A stretch of DNA of 7,259 nt from Halobacteriales archaeon QS_9_68_42 (GCA_003022905.1 PXSE01000090.1:1-7259), one strand, 5' to 3'; positions 1-5,776 are shown, counted from the first letter of the stretch. Program-made: numbers and translations. The notes: generated by a model from the sequence alone, not told the origin.

Positions 1-323
1 AAGTCGCGCTCCGTCAGCGACTTCGAGACGCCGCCGGTTTTGACGTGGTCGTCGGCCGCGAGGAAGGCGTCGCTCTCGGGAACGTCCTCCGGAATCGACC
101 CGAGCGTCTCCGAGAGGTCGTCCCGGAACTCGACGTACCCCCGGAAGTCGTCCCAGTCGGTGGCCCGCTTCTCCCACCGGTCCAGCACCCCGAGGACCGA
201 CTCGTGGGCGTCGGCGACGGAATCGACGGCCTCGCGGTCGACCGGCGGGTGCTTGCGCAGGCGCTGGAGGCGGTCGGCGGCGGCCTCCAGCTCCCCGACG
301 GCGTCGTCACTCCCCGTAGACAT
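1..323 (-). CDS. Conserved hypothetical haloarchaeal protein, N-terminal 107 codons only
   Basis: This gene runs off the left edge of the window, so only its N-terminal 107 residues are visible. The start is the ATG at 321-323, which lies inside the last codons of hisI. The two genes overlap by 17 bases in different frames, which suggests translational coupling behind hisI on one transcript. The visible part is strongly acidic with regular charged heptad-like stretches (for example [15 protein letters not shown] near residues 11-25 and a D/W-rich segment near 55-65). It has no membrane segment or signal peptide and looks like a soluble, helical, possibly coiled-coil protein. I do not recognise a catalytic motif. 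It may belong to a haloarchaeal family of unknown function such as DUF7118, but that name is from memory and uncertain. No function is assigned. Confidence 0.75.
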   Translation of the reverse strand, partial: MSTGSDDAVGELEAAADRLQRLRKHPPVDREAVDSVADAHESVLGVLDRWEKRATDWDDFRGYVEFRDDLSETLGSIPEDVPESDAFLAADDHVKTGGVSKSLTERD

Positions 324-672
324 CCTCGGGGTCGAACGCCCGCTCGCCGACGACGTCGCCGTCGAGCGTGCGGTGGAAACAGCTCTCGTAGCCGGTGTGA
401 CAGGCGCCGCCCGTCTGGTCGACGAGATACAGCAGCGCGTCGCCGTCGCAGTCGACCCGGACCTCCTCGACGGCCTGGGTGTGGCCGCTCGTGGCGCCCT
501 TCTTCCACAGTTCGTCGCGGCTACGCGAGTGGTAGTGGGCCTCCCCCGTCTCGCGGGTCATCGCCACCGCCTTCTCCGAGACGTAGGCGAGCATCAGCAC
601 CGCCCCCGAGTCGGCGTCCTGGGCGACGGCGGGGAGTAACCCCTCATCGTCGAACGCGAGGTCGACGGACAT
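307..672 (-). CDS. hisI: Phosphoribosyl-AMP cyclohydrolase (HisI)
   Basis: A cytoplasmic enzyme of histidine biosynthesis, step three: it opens the adenine ring of phosphoribosyl-AMP to give ProFAR. The 121-aa protein has the family hallmarks in order: LMLAY at 26-30, the [16 protein letters not shown] block at 49-64, the metal-binding DCDGD at 74-78 (Asp74, Cys75, Asp76, Asp78) and the zinc-ligand segment [11 protein letters not shown] at 89-99 with Cys91 and Cys98. The length matches monofunctional HisI. There is no fused HisE (phosphoribosyl-ATP pyrophosphohydrolase) domain, so HisE must be encoded elsewhere. The ATG at 670-672 has a TATA-like element about 27 nt upstream, implying a leaderless transcript. 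The 3' end overlaps the next minus-strand gene by 17 bases. The product feeds HisA, encoded about 2.7 kb away in this window. Confidence 0.97.
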   Translation of the reverse strand: MSVDLAFDDEGLLPAVAQDADSGAVLMLAYVSEKAVAMTRETGEAHYHSRSRDELWKKGATSGHTQAVEEVRVDCDGDALLYLVDQTGGACHTGYESCFHRTLDGDVVGERAFDPEDVYGE

Positions 673-695
673 GGCTCGACGTGGGTCGCTCGCGG

Positions 696-702
696 GGATA
701 GG
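696..702 (-). promoter_or_regulatory. Candidate TATA-like element of hisI
   Basis: The minus strand reads CCTATCC here, centred about 27 nt upstream of the hisI ATG. The spacing fits a leaderless haloarchaeal promoter, but the sequence is a weak match to the TATA consensus. It lies in the 90-nt gap after pibD, so read-through from pibD is an alternative. Confidence 0.35.
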
Positions 703-762
703 CCTTTTCGTTGGACCGTCGAAAGGGCGGCTGCGCGGCCCGACGGCCGGAGCGAGCGGCGC

Positions 763-1803
763 TCAGGCCAGGCCGAGCGCCGACAGGAGCGCGAACAGTA
801 GGTCGCCGTACGTCAGCGCCACCACCAGCCCCGCGAACATCGGCAGGATGAACGGGATACCGGGCGTGAGCCACACCGACTCGCGGTCGGCTTCGGCGAG
901 CACCTCCAGGCCCTCCCGGAGTTCGGCGGGTGTGGTGCCGTAGGCGCTGTGTGACTCGAGGAACCGCTCTGCGCCCCAGGAATCGAGCGGCCGGACGGCC
1001 CGCGTGGCGCCGCCGTCGACCAGCGCGCGTTCGTCGTCGACGATGGAGCCGTCGCCGGGGTCGTTCCGCTCGGTCGGCAGGGGGTGTCGGTAGCGGTCCG
1101 GGGCCGCCCGGAGCGTTCTGAGGTCGACGCCGCGCCACCGCAGGTACATCCGCAGGGCGTCGACGTCGAGGCCCCGGCGCGTGAACCCCTCGGGCGTCTC
1201 CAGTAGACGGCCGTACTCTCCGAGGACGTCCTCGACGGCGACGGGCCGGCCGATGAACATCGCGGGCGTGATCTCCCCGCGCGGCAGGTTCCGCAACGCC
1301 AGCGCCAGCGGGTAGGCCAGCCCCACGAGCACCGTGTTCGAGAGGATGGTCAGCGAGAAGACGCCGCTGTCGGTCAACTCGACCGGGTACGTGGTGCGGA
1401 GGAGGGTCGTCGCCAGCGCCGGCGGCAGGGGGCCCGACAGTGCCGTCTCGACGGCCAGCGGGACGTAGAACGCCGGACTGGCGGGGAACACGAGCGCCAG
1501 CGTCATCACGGCCTTGGCGTCGGCGCCGCCGAAGCCGCCCAGCCGCCAGAACACGTAGCCGAGCGGGGCGACGAGCCCCAGCGAGAGCCCGACCTGCAGT
1601 GCGAACAGCCGGAGGCCGAAGCCGGTCGAGACCAGCAGGACATCCCACGCCAGCGCGACGACGCCGACGGCGACAAGCGGGAGCCACGTCCGGTTGGGCA
1701 CCCGCCGGGTCCGCACGTCCCGCAGGGCGGCCCACCCGAGCACCGGCACCGCCACCAGCCGCAACAGGTCGGGGCCGTGTGCGATTCCGAAGACCAGTGA
1801 CAC
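763..1803 (-). CDS. pibD: Archaeal type IV prepilin/prearchaellin peptidase, A24 family (PibD-type)
   Basis: A membrane aspartic protease that cleaves class III signal peptides from archaeal pilins and archaellins before assembly. Using the GTG at 1801-1803 the protein is 346 aa. Two catalytic aspartates are visible: Asp29 in [10 protein letters not shown] and Asp95 in GGFGGADAK, the GxGD-type motif. Hydrophobic membrane segments occupy roughly residues 13-27, 41-58, 66-86, 98-118, 148-170 and 310-345. A long soluble charged insert of about 140 residues (172-310) precedes the final membrane pair. The frame stays open upstream to a TTG at 1890, but the extra 29 residues are Arg/Pro-rich and lie across a TTTATAT promoter element placed 27 nt before the GTG. 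I therefore prefer the GTG start; a GTG at 1821 is the next choice. No pilin gene is adjacent. The family call is firm; the PibD name follows the haloarchaeal enzyme. Confidence 0.9.
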   Translation of the reverse strand: MSLVFGIAHGPDLLRLVAVPVLGWAALRDVRTRRVPNRTWLPLVAVGVVALAWDVLLVSTGFGLRLFALQVGLSLGLVAPLGYVFWRLGGFGGADAKAVMTLALVFPASPAFYVPLAVETALSGPLPPALATTLLRTTYPVELTDSGVFSLTILSNTVLVGLAYPLALALRNLPRGEITPAMFIGRPVAVEDVLGEYGRLLETPEGFTRRGLDVDALRMYLRWRGVDLRTLRAAPDRYRHPLPTERNDPGDGSIVDDERALVDGGATRAVRPLDSWGAERFLESHSAYGTTPAELREGLEVLAEADRESVWLTPGIPFILPMFAGLVVALTYGDLLFALLSALGLA

Positions 1804-1826
1804 GGCCCGGATTGCGTCCACCTCGG

Positions 1827-1833
1827 ATATAAA
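1827..1833 (-). promoter_or_regulatory. TATA element of pibD
   Basis: The minus strand reads TTTATAT, centred 27 nt upstream of the GTG at 1803. This is a strong TATA-like element at the distance expected for a leaderless archaeal transcript. It is the main argument for the shorter pibD start, because the longer reading frame would place it inside the coding region. Confidence 0.65.
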
Positions 1834-1916
1834 CTCACGTACTCGCGGCCGTGGCGGCGGCCGCCCGCGCTTGGACGAACGCCCACTCAAGATGCGAACG
1901 CCGTCGGGGTGGGAAG

Positions 1917-1922
1917 CTATAT
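1917..1922 (+). promoter_or_regulatory. TATA element of the cysteine hydrolase gene
   Basis: CTATAT lies about 32 nt before the ATG at 1953, allowing a leader of only a few bases. It shares the octamer TATATCCG with the divergent pibD element on the other strand, about 90 nt away. Confidence 0.55.
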
Positions 1923-1952
1923 CCGCACGGGTTCGCTATCCGTAGCCGAGAG

Positions 1953-2540
1953 ATGCCGTATACGGACCACGAATCGCTCCGCCTGGGGAAGGCGGCGCTT
2001 ATTCCCATCGACGTCCAGACGGGGTTCGACGACGACCGATGGGGTGAGCGGAACAATCCCGACGCCGAGCGGCACGTCGCCGAACTGCTCGAAGGGTTCC
2101 GGACGGCCGGCCTTCCCGTGGTGCACGTGCGACACGACTCCACCGAGGGCGGGTCGCCGCTCCGGTCGGACCGGCCGGGCCACGCGTTCAAGCCCGAGGC
2201 GGAACCGGCGGCCGACGAACCAATCGTCACCAAGCGGGTCAATAGCGCCTTCATCGGCACGGATCTCACGGAGCGCCTCCGGGAGACCGGCGTCGAGCGG
2301 CCGGTCTTTTTCGGGTTCACGACCGACCACTGCGTCTCGACGACCGCGCGGATGGCCGAGAACCTCGGGTTCGAGCCCTACGTCGTCGACGACGCAACGG
2401 TGACGTTCGACCGGGAACTGGACGGCACCCGGTACGCCGCAGAACAGAACCACCGGCTGGCGCTGGCACAGCTCTCCGGGGAGTTCGCGACCATCGTCGA
2501 GACGGCGACGGTGCTGGCGGCGCTGGAAGGCGGAGTGTGA
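1953..2540 (+). CDS. Cysteine hydrolase, isochorismatase/nicotinamidase family
   Basis: A 195-aa soluble protein of the isochorismatase-like superfamily, whose members hydrolyse C-N or vinyl-ether bonds (nicotinamidases, ureidoacrylate and N-carbamoyl amidases, isochorismatases). The catalytic triad is visible: Asp20 in [11 protein letters not shown], Lys94 in TKRVNSAF and Cys127 in [11 protein letters not shown]. The [10 protein letters not shown] segment carries the family's nucleophile elbow, and the length is typical. The substrate cannot be read from the sequence. The clear Asp-His-His metal site of nicotinamidases is not obvious, so a generic amidohydrolase role is safer. The start is the ATG at 1953-1955, supported by a TATA element at 1917-1922; the frame is open 34 codons further upstream, but that stretch is Arg/Ala-rich and overlaps the promoter. 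The gene is divergent from pibD and ends 16 nt from the stop of the convergent ferredoxin gene. Confidence 0.9.
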   Translation: MPYTDHESLRLGKAALIPIDVQTGFDDDRWGERNNPDAERHVAELLEGFRTAGLPVVHVRHDSTEGGSPLRSDRPGHAFKPEAEPAADEPIVTKRVNSAFIGTDLTERLRETGVERPVFFGFTTDHCVSTTARMAENLGFEPYVVDDATVTFDRELDGTRYAAEQNHRLALAQLSGEFATIVETATVLAALEGGV

Positions 2541-2556
2541 GAACCGAACGGCGGGG

Positions 2557-2946
2557 CTAGATGACGCGGTTCTGCAGGTAGTCGAGGTGCTTGGCGTTGT
2601 AGACGATCTGGACCGTGTCGGCAGCGGGGCTCCCGATGCAGGTCAGGCGGACGTTCTTCTCCTCGACTTCCTCGTCGGAGAGGATCTGCTGCATGTCCAT
2701 GTCGATGTCGCCCTCCGTGACGATGGCGGCGCAGTTGGCGCAGGCGCCGGCACGGCACGAGAAGGGCCAGTCGTAGCCCTGGGCCTCGGCGGCCTCGAGG
2801 ATGTACTCCCCTTCCGCGACGTCGAGGTTGCCGTAGTCCTCCCCGTCGAGGCCGGCGTCGGCCGCCGCCTCGAAGAGGTCGTCGTCGTCCATCGACCAGC
2901 CGTGGTCGTCCAGCACTTCGTAGTTGAGGTATTCTACCGTGGGCAT
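2557..2946 (-). CDS. fdx: Halophilic plant-type [2Fe-2S] ferredoxin
   Basis: The abundant haloarchaeal ferredoxin, a cytoplasmic one-electron carrier that accepts electrons from 2-oxoacid:ferredoxin oxidoreductases. The 129-aa protein has the cluster ligands Cys64, Cys69 and Cys72 in [10 protein letters not shown], and Cys103 in RLTCIG. Without the initiator Met these are 63, 68, 71 and 102, as in the characterised haloarchaeal proteins. The N-terminal region, about residues 13-47 and rich in Asp/Glu ([15 protein letters not shown]), is the acidic insertion that distinguishes halophilic ferredoxins from plant ones. The C-terminus [14 protein letters not shown] is also typical. I chose the ATG at 2944-2946; the TTG one codon earlier is unlikely. 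The upstream small membrane-protein gene ends only 33 nt away on the same strand, and no good TATA element lies at the usual distance, so co-transcription is possible. The symbol is a family name. Confidence 0.98.
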   Translation of the reverse strand: MPTVEYLNYEVLDDHGWSMDDDDLFEAAADAGLDGEDYGNLDVAEGEYILEAAEAQGYDWPFSCRAGACANCAAIVTEGDIDMDMQQILSDEEVEEKNVRLTCIGSPAADTVQIVYNAKHLDYLQNRVI

Positions 2947-2979
2947 CAAGATGTAACTACTCGCGCAAGGCCCTGGGCG

Positions 2980-3297
2980 TCAGGTCAGCGGTAGGACTCG
3001 GAAGACGAGGAATGCCCCGACAGTAGCGATGGCCGGGACGACGTTCTGCATCAGGATGACCCGGCCGGTAGTCTCGGGGTCGAAGAGGTCCGAGGCGGCG
3101 GGGATGTCCTCGGGGTCCTCCTCGCCGATGGGCGGGGAGGCGCCCCCTCCGTGGCCCGCCTCGCCGACGGTCGCGGCGTCGTCGGCCGCCAGCGCCCCGA
3201 CCGAGATGCTGGCGCCCTCGCCGCGGACGGGCCCCCGTGCCGTCGCGGTCCGGGTCGCCCGGCCCCACCCGAGACCGACGACGAGCAGCAGGTCCAT
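2980..3297 (-). CDS. Small hypothetical protein with one C-terminal membrane segment
   Basis: A 105-aa protein that I do not recognise. The ATG at 3295-3297 is supported by a TATA-like CTTATTTC about 26 nt upstream; the frame is open further upstream but would run antisense through hisA. The N-terminus is a short hydrophobic stretch (residues 3-11). The middle is low-complexity, rich in Gly/Ala and then acidic (EEDPEDIPAASDLFDPE at about 59-75). Residues 80-102 form a single membrane segment, leaving almost nothing after it, so the body would be anchored at its C-terminus. The gene is divergent from hisA (85 nt between starts) and is followed after 33 nt by the ferredoxin gene. It may share a transcript with ferredoxin, but a functional link is not shown. 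The reading frame is well supported; the role is unknown. Confidence 0.72.
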   Translation of the reverse strand: MDLLLVVGLGWGRATRTATARGPVRGEGASISVGALAADDAATVGEAGHGGGASPPIGEEDPEDIPAASDLFDPETTGRVILMQNVVPAIATVGAFLVFRVLPLT

Positions 3298-3318
3298 ACG
3301 TACACCAGATGGGGCGGG

Positions 3319-3326
3319 GAAATAAG
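3319..3326 (-). promoter_or_regulatory. TATA element of the 105-aa protein gene (possibly also serving fdx)
   Basis: The minus strand reads CTTATTTC, centred about 26 nt before the ATG at 3297. It is a good haloarchaeal TATA-like element and implies a leaderless transcript that may continue into the ferredoxin gene. Confidence 0.6.
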
Positions 3327-3352
3327 CCCCCGACCCACCGCCGAGGGGCAGG

Positions 3353-3359
3353 CTTTTGA
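3353..3359 (+). promoter_or_regulatory. TATA-like element of hisA
   Basis: CTTTTGA is centred 27 nt before the ATG at 3383. The spacing fits a leaderless transcript. It lies about 30 nt from the divergent element at 3319-3326, so the two promoters share one compact intergenic region. Confidence 0.5.
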
Positions 3360-3382
3360 CCGGTCGGGTCCGGGATGCCGAC

Positions 3383-4099
3383 ATGTTCCCCTCCTTCGAG
3401 GTCGTCCCGGCAGTCGACGTGCAGGACGGCGAGGTGGTCCAGCTGGTCGGCGGCGAGCGGGACACCGGCAAGACGTACGGCGACCCCGTCGAGGCCGCCG
3501 AGGCGTGGGTCGAGGCCGGCGCCGGGACGCTGCACCTAGTCGACCTCGACGGGGCCTTCGAGGGCCGCCGGGAGAACGCCCCTGCCGTCGAGGCCGTCCT
3601 CGAAGCCGTCGACGTCGACGTTCAGCTCGGCGGTGGCATCCGGACCGCCCACGACGCCTGCACGCTTCTGGAGGCCGGCGTCGACCGGGTCATCCTCGGC
3701 ACCGCCGCCGTCGAGAACCCCGCCATCGTCGGCGCCATCAACGAGGACTTCCCCGGCAGCGTGGTGGTGAGCCTCGACGCCAGAGACGGCGAGGTGGTCG
3801 TCGAGGGGTGGACCGAGGAGACCGGCCTGGACCCCGCCGAAGCCGCCGCTCGCTACGACGACGAGGGCGCCGCGGCCGTCCTGTTCACCGATGTCGACGT
3901 CGAGGGCCGGATGGAGGGAATCCGCCGGCAACTGGTCGCCGACGTGGTCGACGCCGTCGACATTCCGGTGGTCGCCTCGGGCGGCGTCTCGACGCTGGCG
4001 GACATCCGCGCGCTGAAGGAAACCGGCGCCGCCGCCGTCGTCGTCGGGACGGCGCTCTACGAGGGCCATTTCACCCTCGCAGAGGCGAACGACGTTTAA
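3383..4099 (+). CDS. hisA: ProFAR isomerase (HisA)
   Basis: A cytoplasmic (beta/alpha)8-barrel enzyme, step four of histidine biosynthesis: an Amadori rearrangement of ProFAR to PRFAR. The 238-aa length is normal. The catalytic aspartates are Asp12 in VVPAVDVQDG on strand one and Asp132 in VVVSLDARDG on strand five. The phosphate-binding half-barrel motifs are QLGGGIR (81-87) and, in the second half, the VVASGGVS and VVGTALYEG segments. DLDGAFEG (54-61) is also typical of HisA rather than HisF. I chose the ATG at 3383, ten codons into the open frame, because a TATA-like element lies 27 nt upstream. The product is the substrate of HisH/HisF, which are not in this window. The stop codon overlaps by four bases the stop of a small minus-strand ORF. 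Confidence 0.97.
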   Translation: MFPSFEVVPAVDVQDGEVVQLVGGERDTGKTYGDPVEAAEAWVEAGAGTLHLVDLDGAFEGRRENAPAVEAVLEAVDVDVQLGGGIRTAHDACTLLEAGVDRVILGTAAVENPAIVGAINEDFPGSVVVSLDARDGEVVVEGWTEETGLDPAEAAARYDDEGAAAVLFTDVDVEGRMEGIRRQLVADVVDAVDIPVVASGGVSTLADIRALKETGAAAVVVGTALYEGHFTLAEANDV

Positions 4100-4230
4100 G
4101 CGAACCGCCGAACTCGCCCGTACGCCAGGACGACCCGGGCCAGCAGTCCCTCGCGGGCCGTCGGCGGGACCGCCGGCGCGACCGATTCGGTCAGCGCCGC
4201 CGCGGTCGGGAGCAGGTTCCGGGCGCTCAC
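4096..4230 (-). CDS. Candidate 44-aa microprotein
   Basis: A GTG-initiated frame of 44 codons that fills the gap between hisA and the next minus-strand gene. It starts MSARNLLPTAAALTESV and ends with a basic tail, GRVRRFA. An AT-rich element (CTTTTTG on the minus strand, 4256-4262) is centred about 29 nt before the GTG, the same layout as the other leaderless genes here. The stop overlaps the convergent hisA stop by four bases. The product is Ala/Arg-rich with an amphipathic rather than clearly transmembrane central stretch and is less acidic than its neighbours. It matches no family I know. The promoter position and tight packing argue for a gene; the short length in GC-rich DNA argues for caution. 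Confidence 0.5.
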   Translation of the reverse strand: MSARNLLPTAAALTESVAPAVPPTAREGLLARVVLAYGRVRRFA

Positions 4231-4255
4231 GACCCCACACGTCCGGCGCGAGGCA

Positions 4256-4262
4256 CAAAAAG
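4256..4262 (-). promoter_or_regulatory. TATA-like element of the 44-aa ORF
   Basis: The minus strand reads CTTTTTG, about 29 nt before the GTG at 4230. It is an isolated AT-rich run in GC-rich sequence, located 22 nt beyond the stop of the upstream 57-aa gene. It could alternatively be a T-run termination signal for that upstream gene, since archaeal transcription often ends at T tracts. Confidence 0.45.
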
Positions 4263-4283
4263 TTCAGTCGGACGGGCGTCCGA

Positions 4284-4457
4284 CTACACCGCTCGCTCGA
4301 GGTCGTCCGCCAGCTCGGGGTAGCGCTCCTCCAGTTTGTTGCGGAGCAGTACGAACCCGACGACGGACAGCACCGTCACCGCCGCGGCGCCGTAGGGACC
4401 GAGCCGCTTGATACTCAGTTTCCAGGCCGACCATGCCAGACTGACCAACTCGAGCAT
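4284..4457 (-). CDS. Small single-pass membrane protein (57 aa)
   Basis: A 57-aa protein with one membrane helix at about residues 20-38 (GPYGAAAVTVLSVVGFVLL). It has an N-terminal amphipathic stretch containing three Trp/Lys-type residues and a charged C-terminal tail, KLEERYPELADDLERAV. The basic residues Lys13, Lys17 and Arg18 before the helix and the acidic tail after it would orient it, but orientation is not certain. The ATG at 4455-4457 is chosen over an upstream TTG or GTG because a strong TATA element (TTTTTTAT, 4481-4488) is centred 27 nt before it. The gene is head-to-head with hisB (96 nt between starts). I recognise no named family. It is probably a genuine haloarchaeal small membrane protein of unknown role. 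Confidence 0.78.
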   Translation of the reverse strand: MLELVSLAWSAWKLSIKRLGPYGAAAVTVLSVVGFVLLRNKLEERYPELADDLERAV

Positions 4458-4480
4458 ACCGCCGGATATGTCGGCCAGAC

Positions 4481-4488
4481 ATAAAAAA
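4481..4488 (-). promoter_or_regulatory. TATA element of the 57-aa membrane protein gene
   Basis: The minus strand reads TTTTTTAT, centred 27 nt before the ATG at 4457. This is the most AT-rich promoter element in the window and sits in the same intergenic region as the divergent hisB promoter. Confidence 0.65.
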
Positions 4489-4526
4489 GCGGGCGGAGAG
4501 CGCACTCTGCTGGGCGCCGCAACCGG

Positions 4527-4533
4527 CTTAAAC
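4527..4533 (+). promoter_or_regulatory. TATA-like element of hisB
   Basis: CTTAAAC is centred about 24 nt before the hisB ATG at 4554. The spacing again suggests a leaderless transcript. It faces away from the divergent element at 4481-4488. Confidence 0.5.
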
Positions 4534-4553
4534 GAGCGCGAGAAGAGATAGCC

Positions 4554-5141
4554 ATGACGGACCGGACGGCGGCGGTCACGCGCAAGACGGCCGAGACGGA
4601 CGTGGAGGTGACGCTATCGCTGGACGGCGACGGCGACAGCACCGTCGACACCGGCATCGGCTTCTTCGACCACATGCTGGCGTCGCTCGCCAAACACGGC
4701 CTGTTCGACCTAACGGCGCGCTGTGACGGCGACCTCGAAATCGACGACCACCACACCGTCGAAGACGTCGCCATCGCGACCGGTGAGGCCCTCGAAGAGA
4801 CGCTCGGCGACAAGCGCGGCATTGTCCGGTACGCCGACCGGAAGGTGCCGCTGGACGAGGCCGTCGCCGAGGTCGTCGTCGACGTCTCGGGCCGCCCGCG
4901 CTTCTACTTCGAGGGGGAGTTCTCCCAGGAGTCGGTCGGGGGATTCACCAGCAACATGGCCCGGCACTTCGCGGAGACGCTGGCGACGAACGCGGGGCTG
5001 ACCCTGCACGTCGCCGTCGACGGCGAGAACGCCCACCACGAGATAGAGGCGCTGTTCAAGGCGCTGGCGCGGGCACTGGACGACGCCACGCGGATCGACG
5101 ACCGCCGGAGCGACGCGCCGTCGACAAAGGGCGAACTGTAG
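4554..5141 (+). CDS. hisB: Imidazoleglycerol-phosphate dehydratase (HisB)
   Basis: A cytoplasmic metal-dependent dehydratase of histidine biosynthesis that converts imidazole glycerol phosphate to imidazole acetol phosphate. The 195-aa protein is the monofunctional form, without the histidinol-phosphatase domain seen in enterobacterial HisB. Family motifs in order are [16 protein letters not shown] (34-49), the metal-binding [14 protein letters not shown] (64-77, with His66, His67, Glu70 and Asp71), [11 protein letters not shown] (134-144) and the second metal-binding block [12 protein letters not shown] (159-170, with His161, His162 and Glu165). These form the two related halves of the fold and the dinuclear manganese site. 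The ATG at 4554 is preceded by a TATA-like element. The gene converges on a small membrane-protein gene, with 23 nt between the stops. Confidence 0.98.
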   Translation: MTDRTAAVTRKTAETDVEVTLSLDGDGDSTVDTGIGFFDHMLASLAKHGLFDLTARCDGDLEIDDHHTVEDVAIATGEALEETLGDKRGIVRYADRKVPLDEAVAEVVVDVSGRPRFYFEGEFSQESVGGFTSNMARHFAETLATNAGLTLHVAVDGENAHHEIEALFKALARALDDATRIDDRRSDAPSTKGEL

Positions 5142-5164
5142 GGGCGTCCCTGTTGCGTCTGGGG

Positions 5165-5386
5165 CTACAGAATCCCCGCGAGCATCATTCCGGTGCCGAA
5201 CAGCGTGATGACGAGGGAAACGAGGCGGTTCCGTTGTGCCGCTTGCTCTTTGCCCCTCTCGCTCACCTCGTCGAGACTGACGCCCTCGAGGCGGAACGAG
5301 ACTTCGGCCTGCCATCGCGCGCTCAGGCCGCTGGCAACTCCGAATACGGCGGTCAGGAGGCCGAGGACAAAGACCGTGCTTACCAT
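5165..5386 (-). CDS. Small two-helix membrane protein (73 aa)
   Basis: A 73-aa protein made of two membrane helices (about residues 4-21 and 55-73) joined by a charged loop containing GVSLDEVSERGKEQAAQRN. It ends right at the second helix, so both termini lie on the same side of the membrane. I chose the ATG at 5384-5386; a TTG one codon upstream is unlikely. A 10-bp palindrome (5392-5401) and a TATA-like element (5415-5421) lie just upstream. It is convergent with hisB. The layout resembles the 71-aa protein encoded next on the same strand: both have an S-x-DEV motif in the loop and LFG inside helix two, so they may be diverged paralogs. There may be a distant likeness to the two-helix DUF6199 family, but this is tentative. 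Function unknown. Confidence 0.78.
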   Translation of the reverse strand: MVSTVFVLGLLTAVFGVASGLSARWQAEVSFRLEGVSLDEVSERGKEQAAQRNRLVSLVITLFGTGMMLAGIL

Positions 5387-5391
5387 CAATT

Positions 5392-5401
5392 AATGTACAT
5401 T
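5392..5401. promoter_or_regulatory. 10-bp palindrome AATGTACATT, possible operator
   Basis: A perfect 10-bp inverted repeat lies 6-15 nt upstream of the ATG at 5386, between that start and the TATA-like element at 5415-5421. It would therefore sit at or next to the transcription start, where a repressor could act. The surrounding AT-rich island (about 5384-5424) contrasts with the GC-rich flanks. No binding protein can be named from the sequence. Confidence 0.35.
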
Positions 5402-5414
5402 TAGATACGCCGGA

Positions 5415-5421
5415 CAAAATT
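5415..5421 (-). promoter_or_regulatory. TATA-like element of the 73-aa membrane protein gene
   Basis: The minus strand reads AATTTTG, about 32 nt before the ATG at 5386. Transcription would begin near 5391, giving a leader of only a few bases that overlaps the AATGTACATT palindrome. The rest of the gap to 5539 holds no reading frame or motif that I can support. Confidence 0.45.
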
Positions 5422-5539
5422 GTTTCCTTCCGCCGCCCGTCGCGCTCTAGTCTCGACAGCGAGCTAAAACGCGGCAGATGTCCGGGCGGCGAGGGAGGCC
5501 CCGGGTGCGGGTCTCGTTGTCGCGGCGCCGAATGGATTC

Positions 5540-5560
5540 CCGGCAGCAGGTACCTGCCGG
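5540..5560. terminator. Perfect inverted repeat directly after the 71-aa gene stop
   Basis: CCGGCAG (5540-5546) and CTGCCGG (5554-5560) are exact inverted repeats separated by seven bases. The inner CAGGTACCTG (5547-5556) is an alternative perfect 10-bp palindrome. The repeat abuts the stop codon of the minus-strand gene at 5561-5563, so a hairpin would form at the 3' end of its mRNA. There is no downstream T tract, so a classical intrinsic terminator is not supported; an mRNA 3'-end structure or a protein site is equally possible. Confidence 0.35.
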
Positions 5561-5776
5561 TCAGATGTTCAGGAAGACCGCGACGCCGAAGAGGGCGAGG
5601 ACGACGCCGATTCCCCGGGTGAGCGTGACCTTCCACTCGGCGGGTTCGACCTCGTCCCACGATTGCTTGCTGCCGATGGCGTCGAGCTGCTCCTCGAAGC
5701 GGGCGACCCTGTAGGGCCACACCGCGCTGAGGAGACCGAACCCAATGAGGAGGGTACCGAGGACGGGGTTGACCAT
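5561..5776 (-). CDS. Small two-helix membrane protein (71 aa)
   Basis: A 71-aa protein with helix one at about residues 5-21 (beginning MVNPVLGTLLIGFG), a loop of about 30 residues containing WPYRVARFEEQLDAIGSK and SWDEVEPAEWK, and helix two at about 53-69. The ATG at 5774-5776 places the first membrane helix immediately after the start. A longer version from the GTG at 5827 would add 17 residues and begin in a GTGA overlap with the stop of the disrupted upstream gene, so the longer start remains possible. The loop-helix pattern (EP...W...R..G) recalls the DUF6199 type of small membrane protein, but only weakly. It may be a paralog of the 73-aa protein encoded downstream on the same strand. 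Function unknown. Confidence 0.75.
   Translation of the reverse strand: MVNPVLGTLLIGFGLLSAVWPYRVARFEEQLDAIGSKQSWDEVEPAEWKVTLTRGIGVVLALFGVAVFLNI

Noticed and set aside
736..749. Short GC hairpin CGGCC-CGAC-GGCCG between pibD and hisI, possible terminator
   Set aside because: Five-base arms in GC-rich DNA are expected by chance, and no T tract follows.
644..1735. 363-codon minus-strand frame overlapping pibD
   Set aside because: Arg/Ala-rich shadow of pibD without family motifs; the pibD frame has both catalytic aspartates and membrane segments.
3151..4323. 390-codon plus-strand frame overlapping hisA
   Set aside because: The translation is almost entirely Arg/Gly/Pro, typical of a shadow frame in GC-rich DNA, and it overlaps hisA, which has clear family motifs in another frame.
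5390..5560. Possible additional small gene in the 171-nt gap between the two microprotein genes
   Set aside because: No frame has a well-placed start and promoter together; plus-strand frames here are Arg/Ser-rich shadows that continue into the 71-aa gene.
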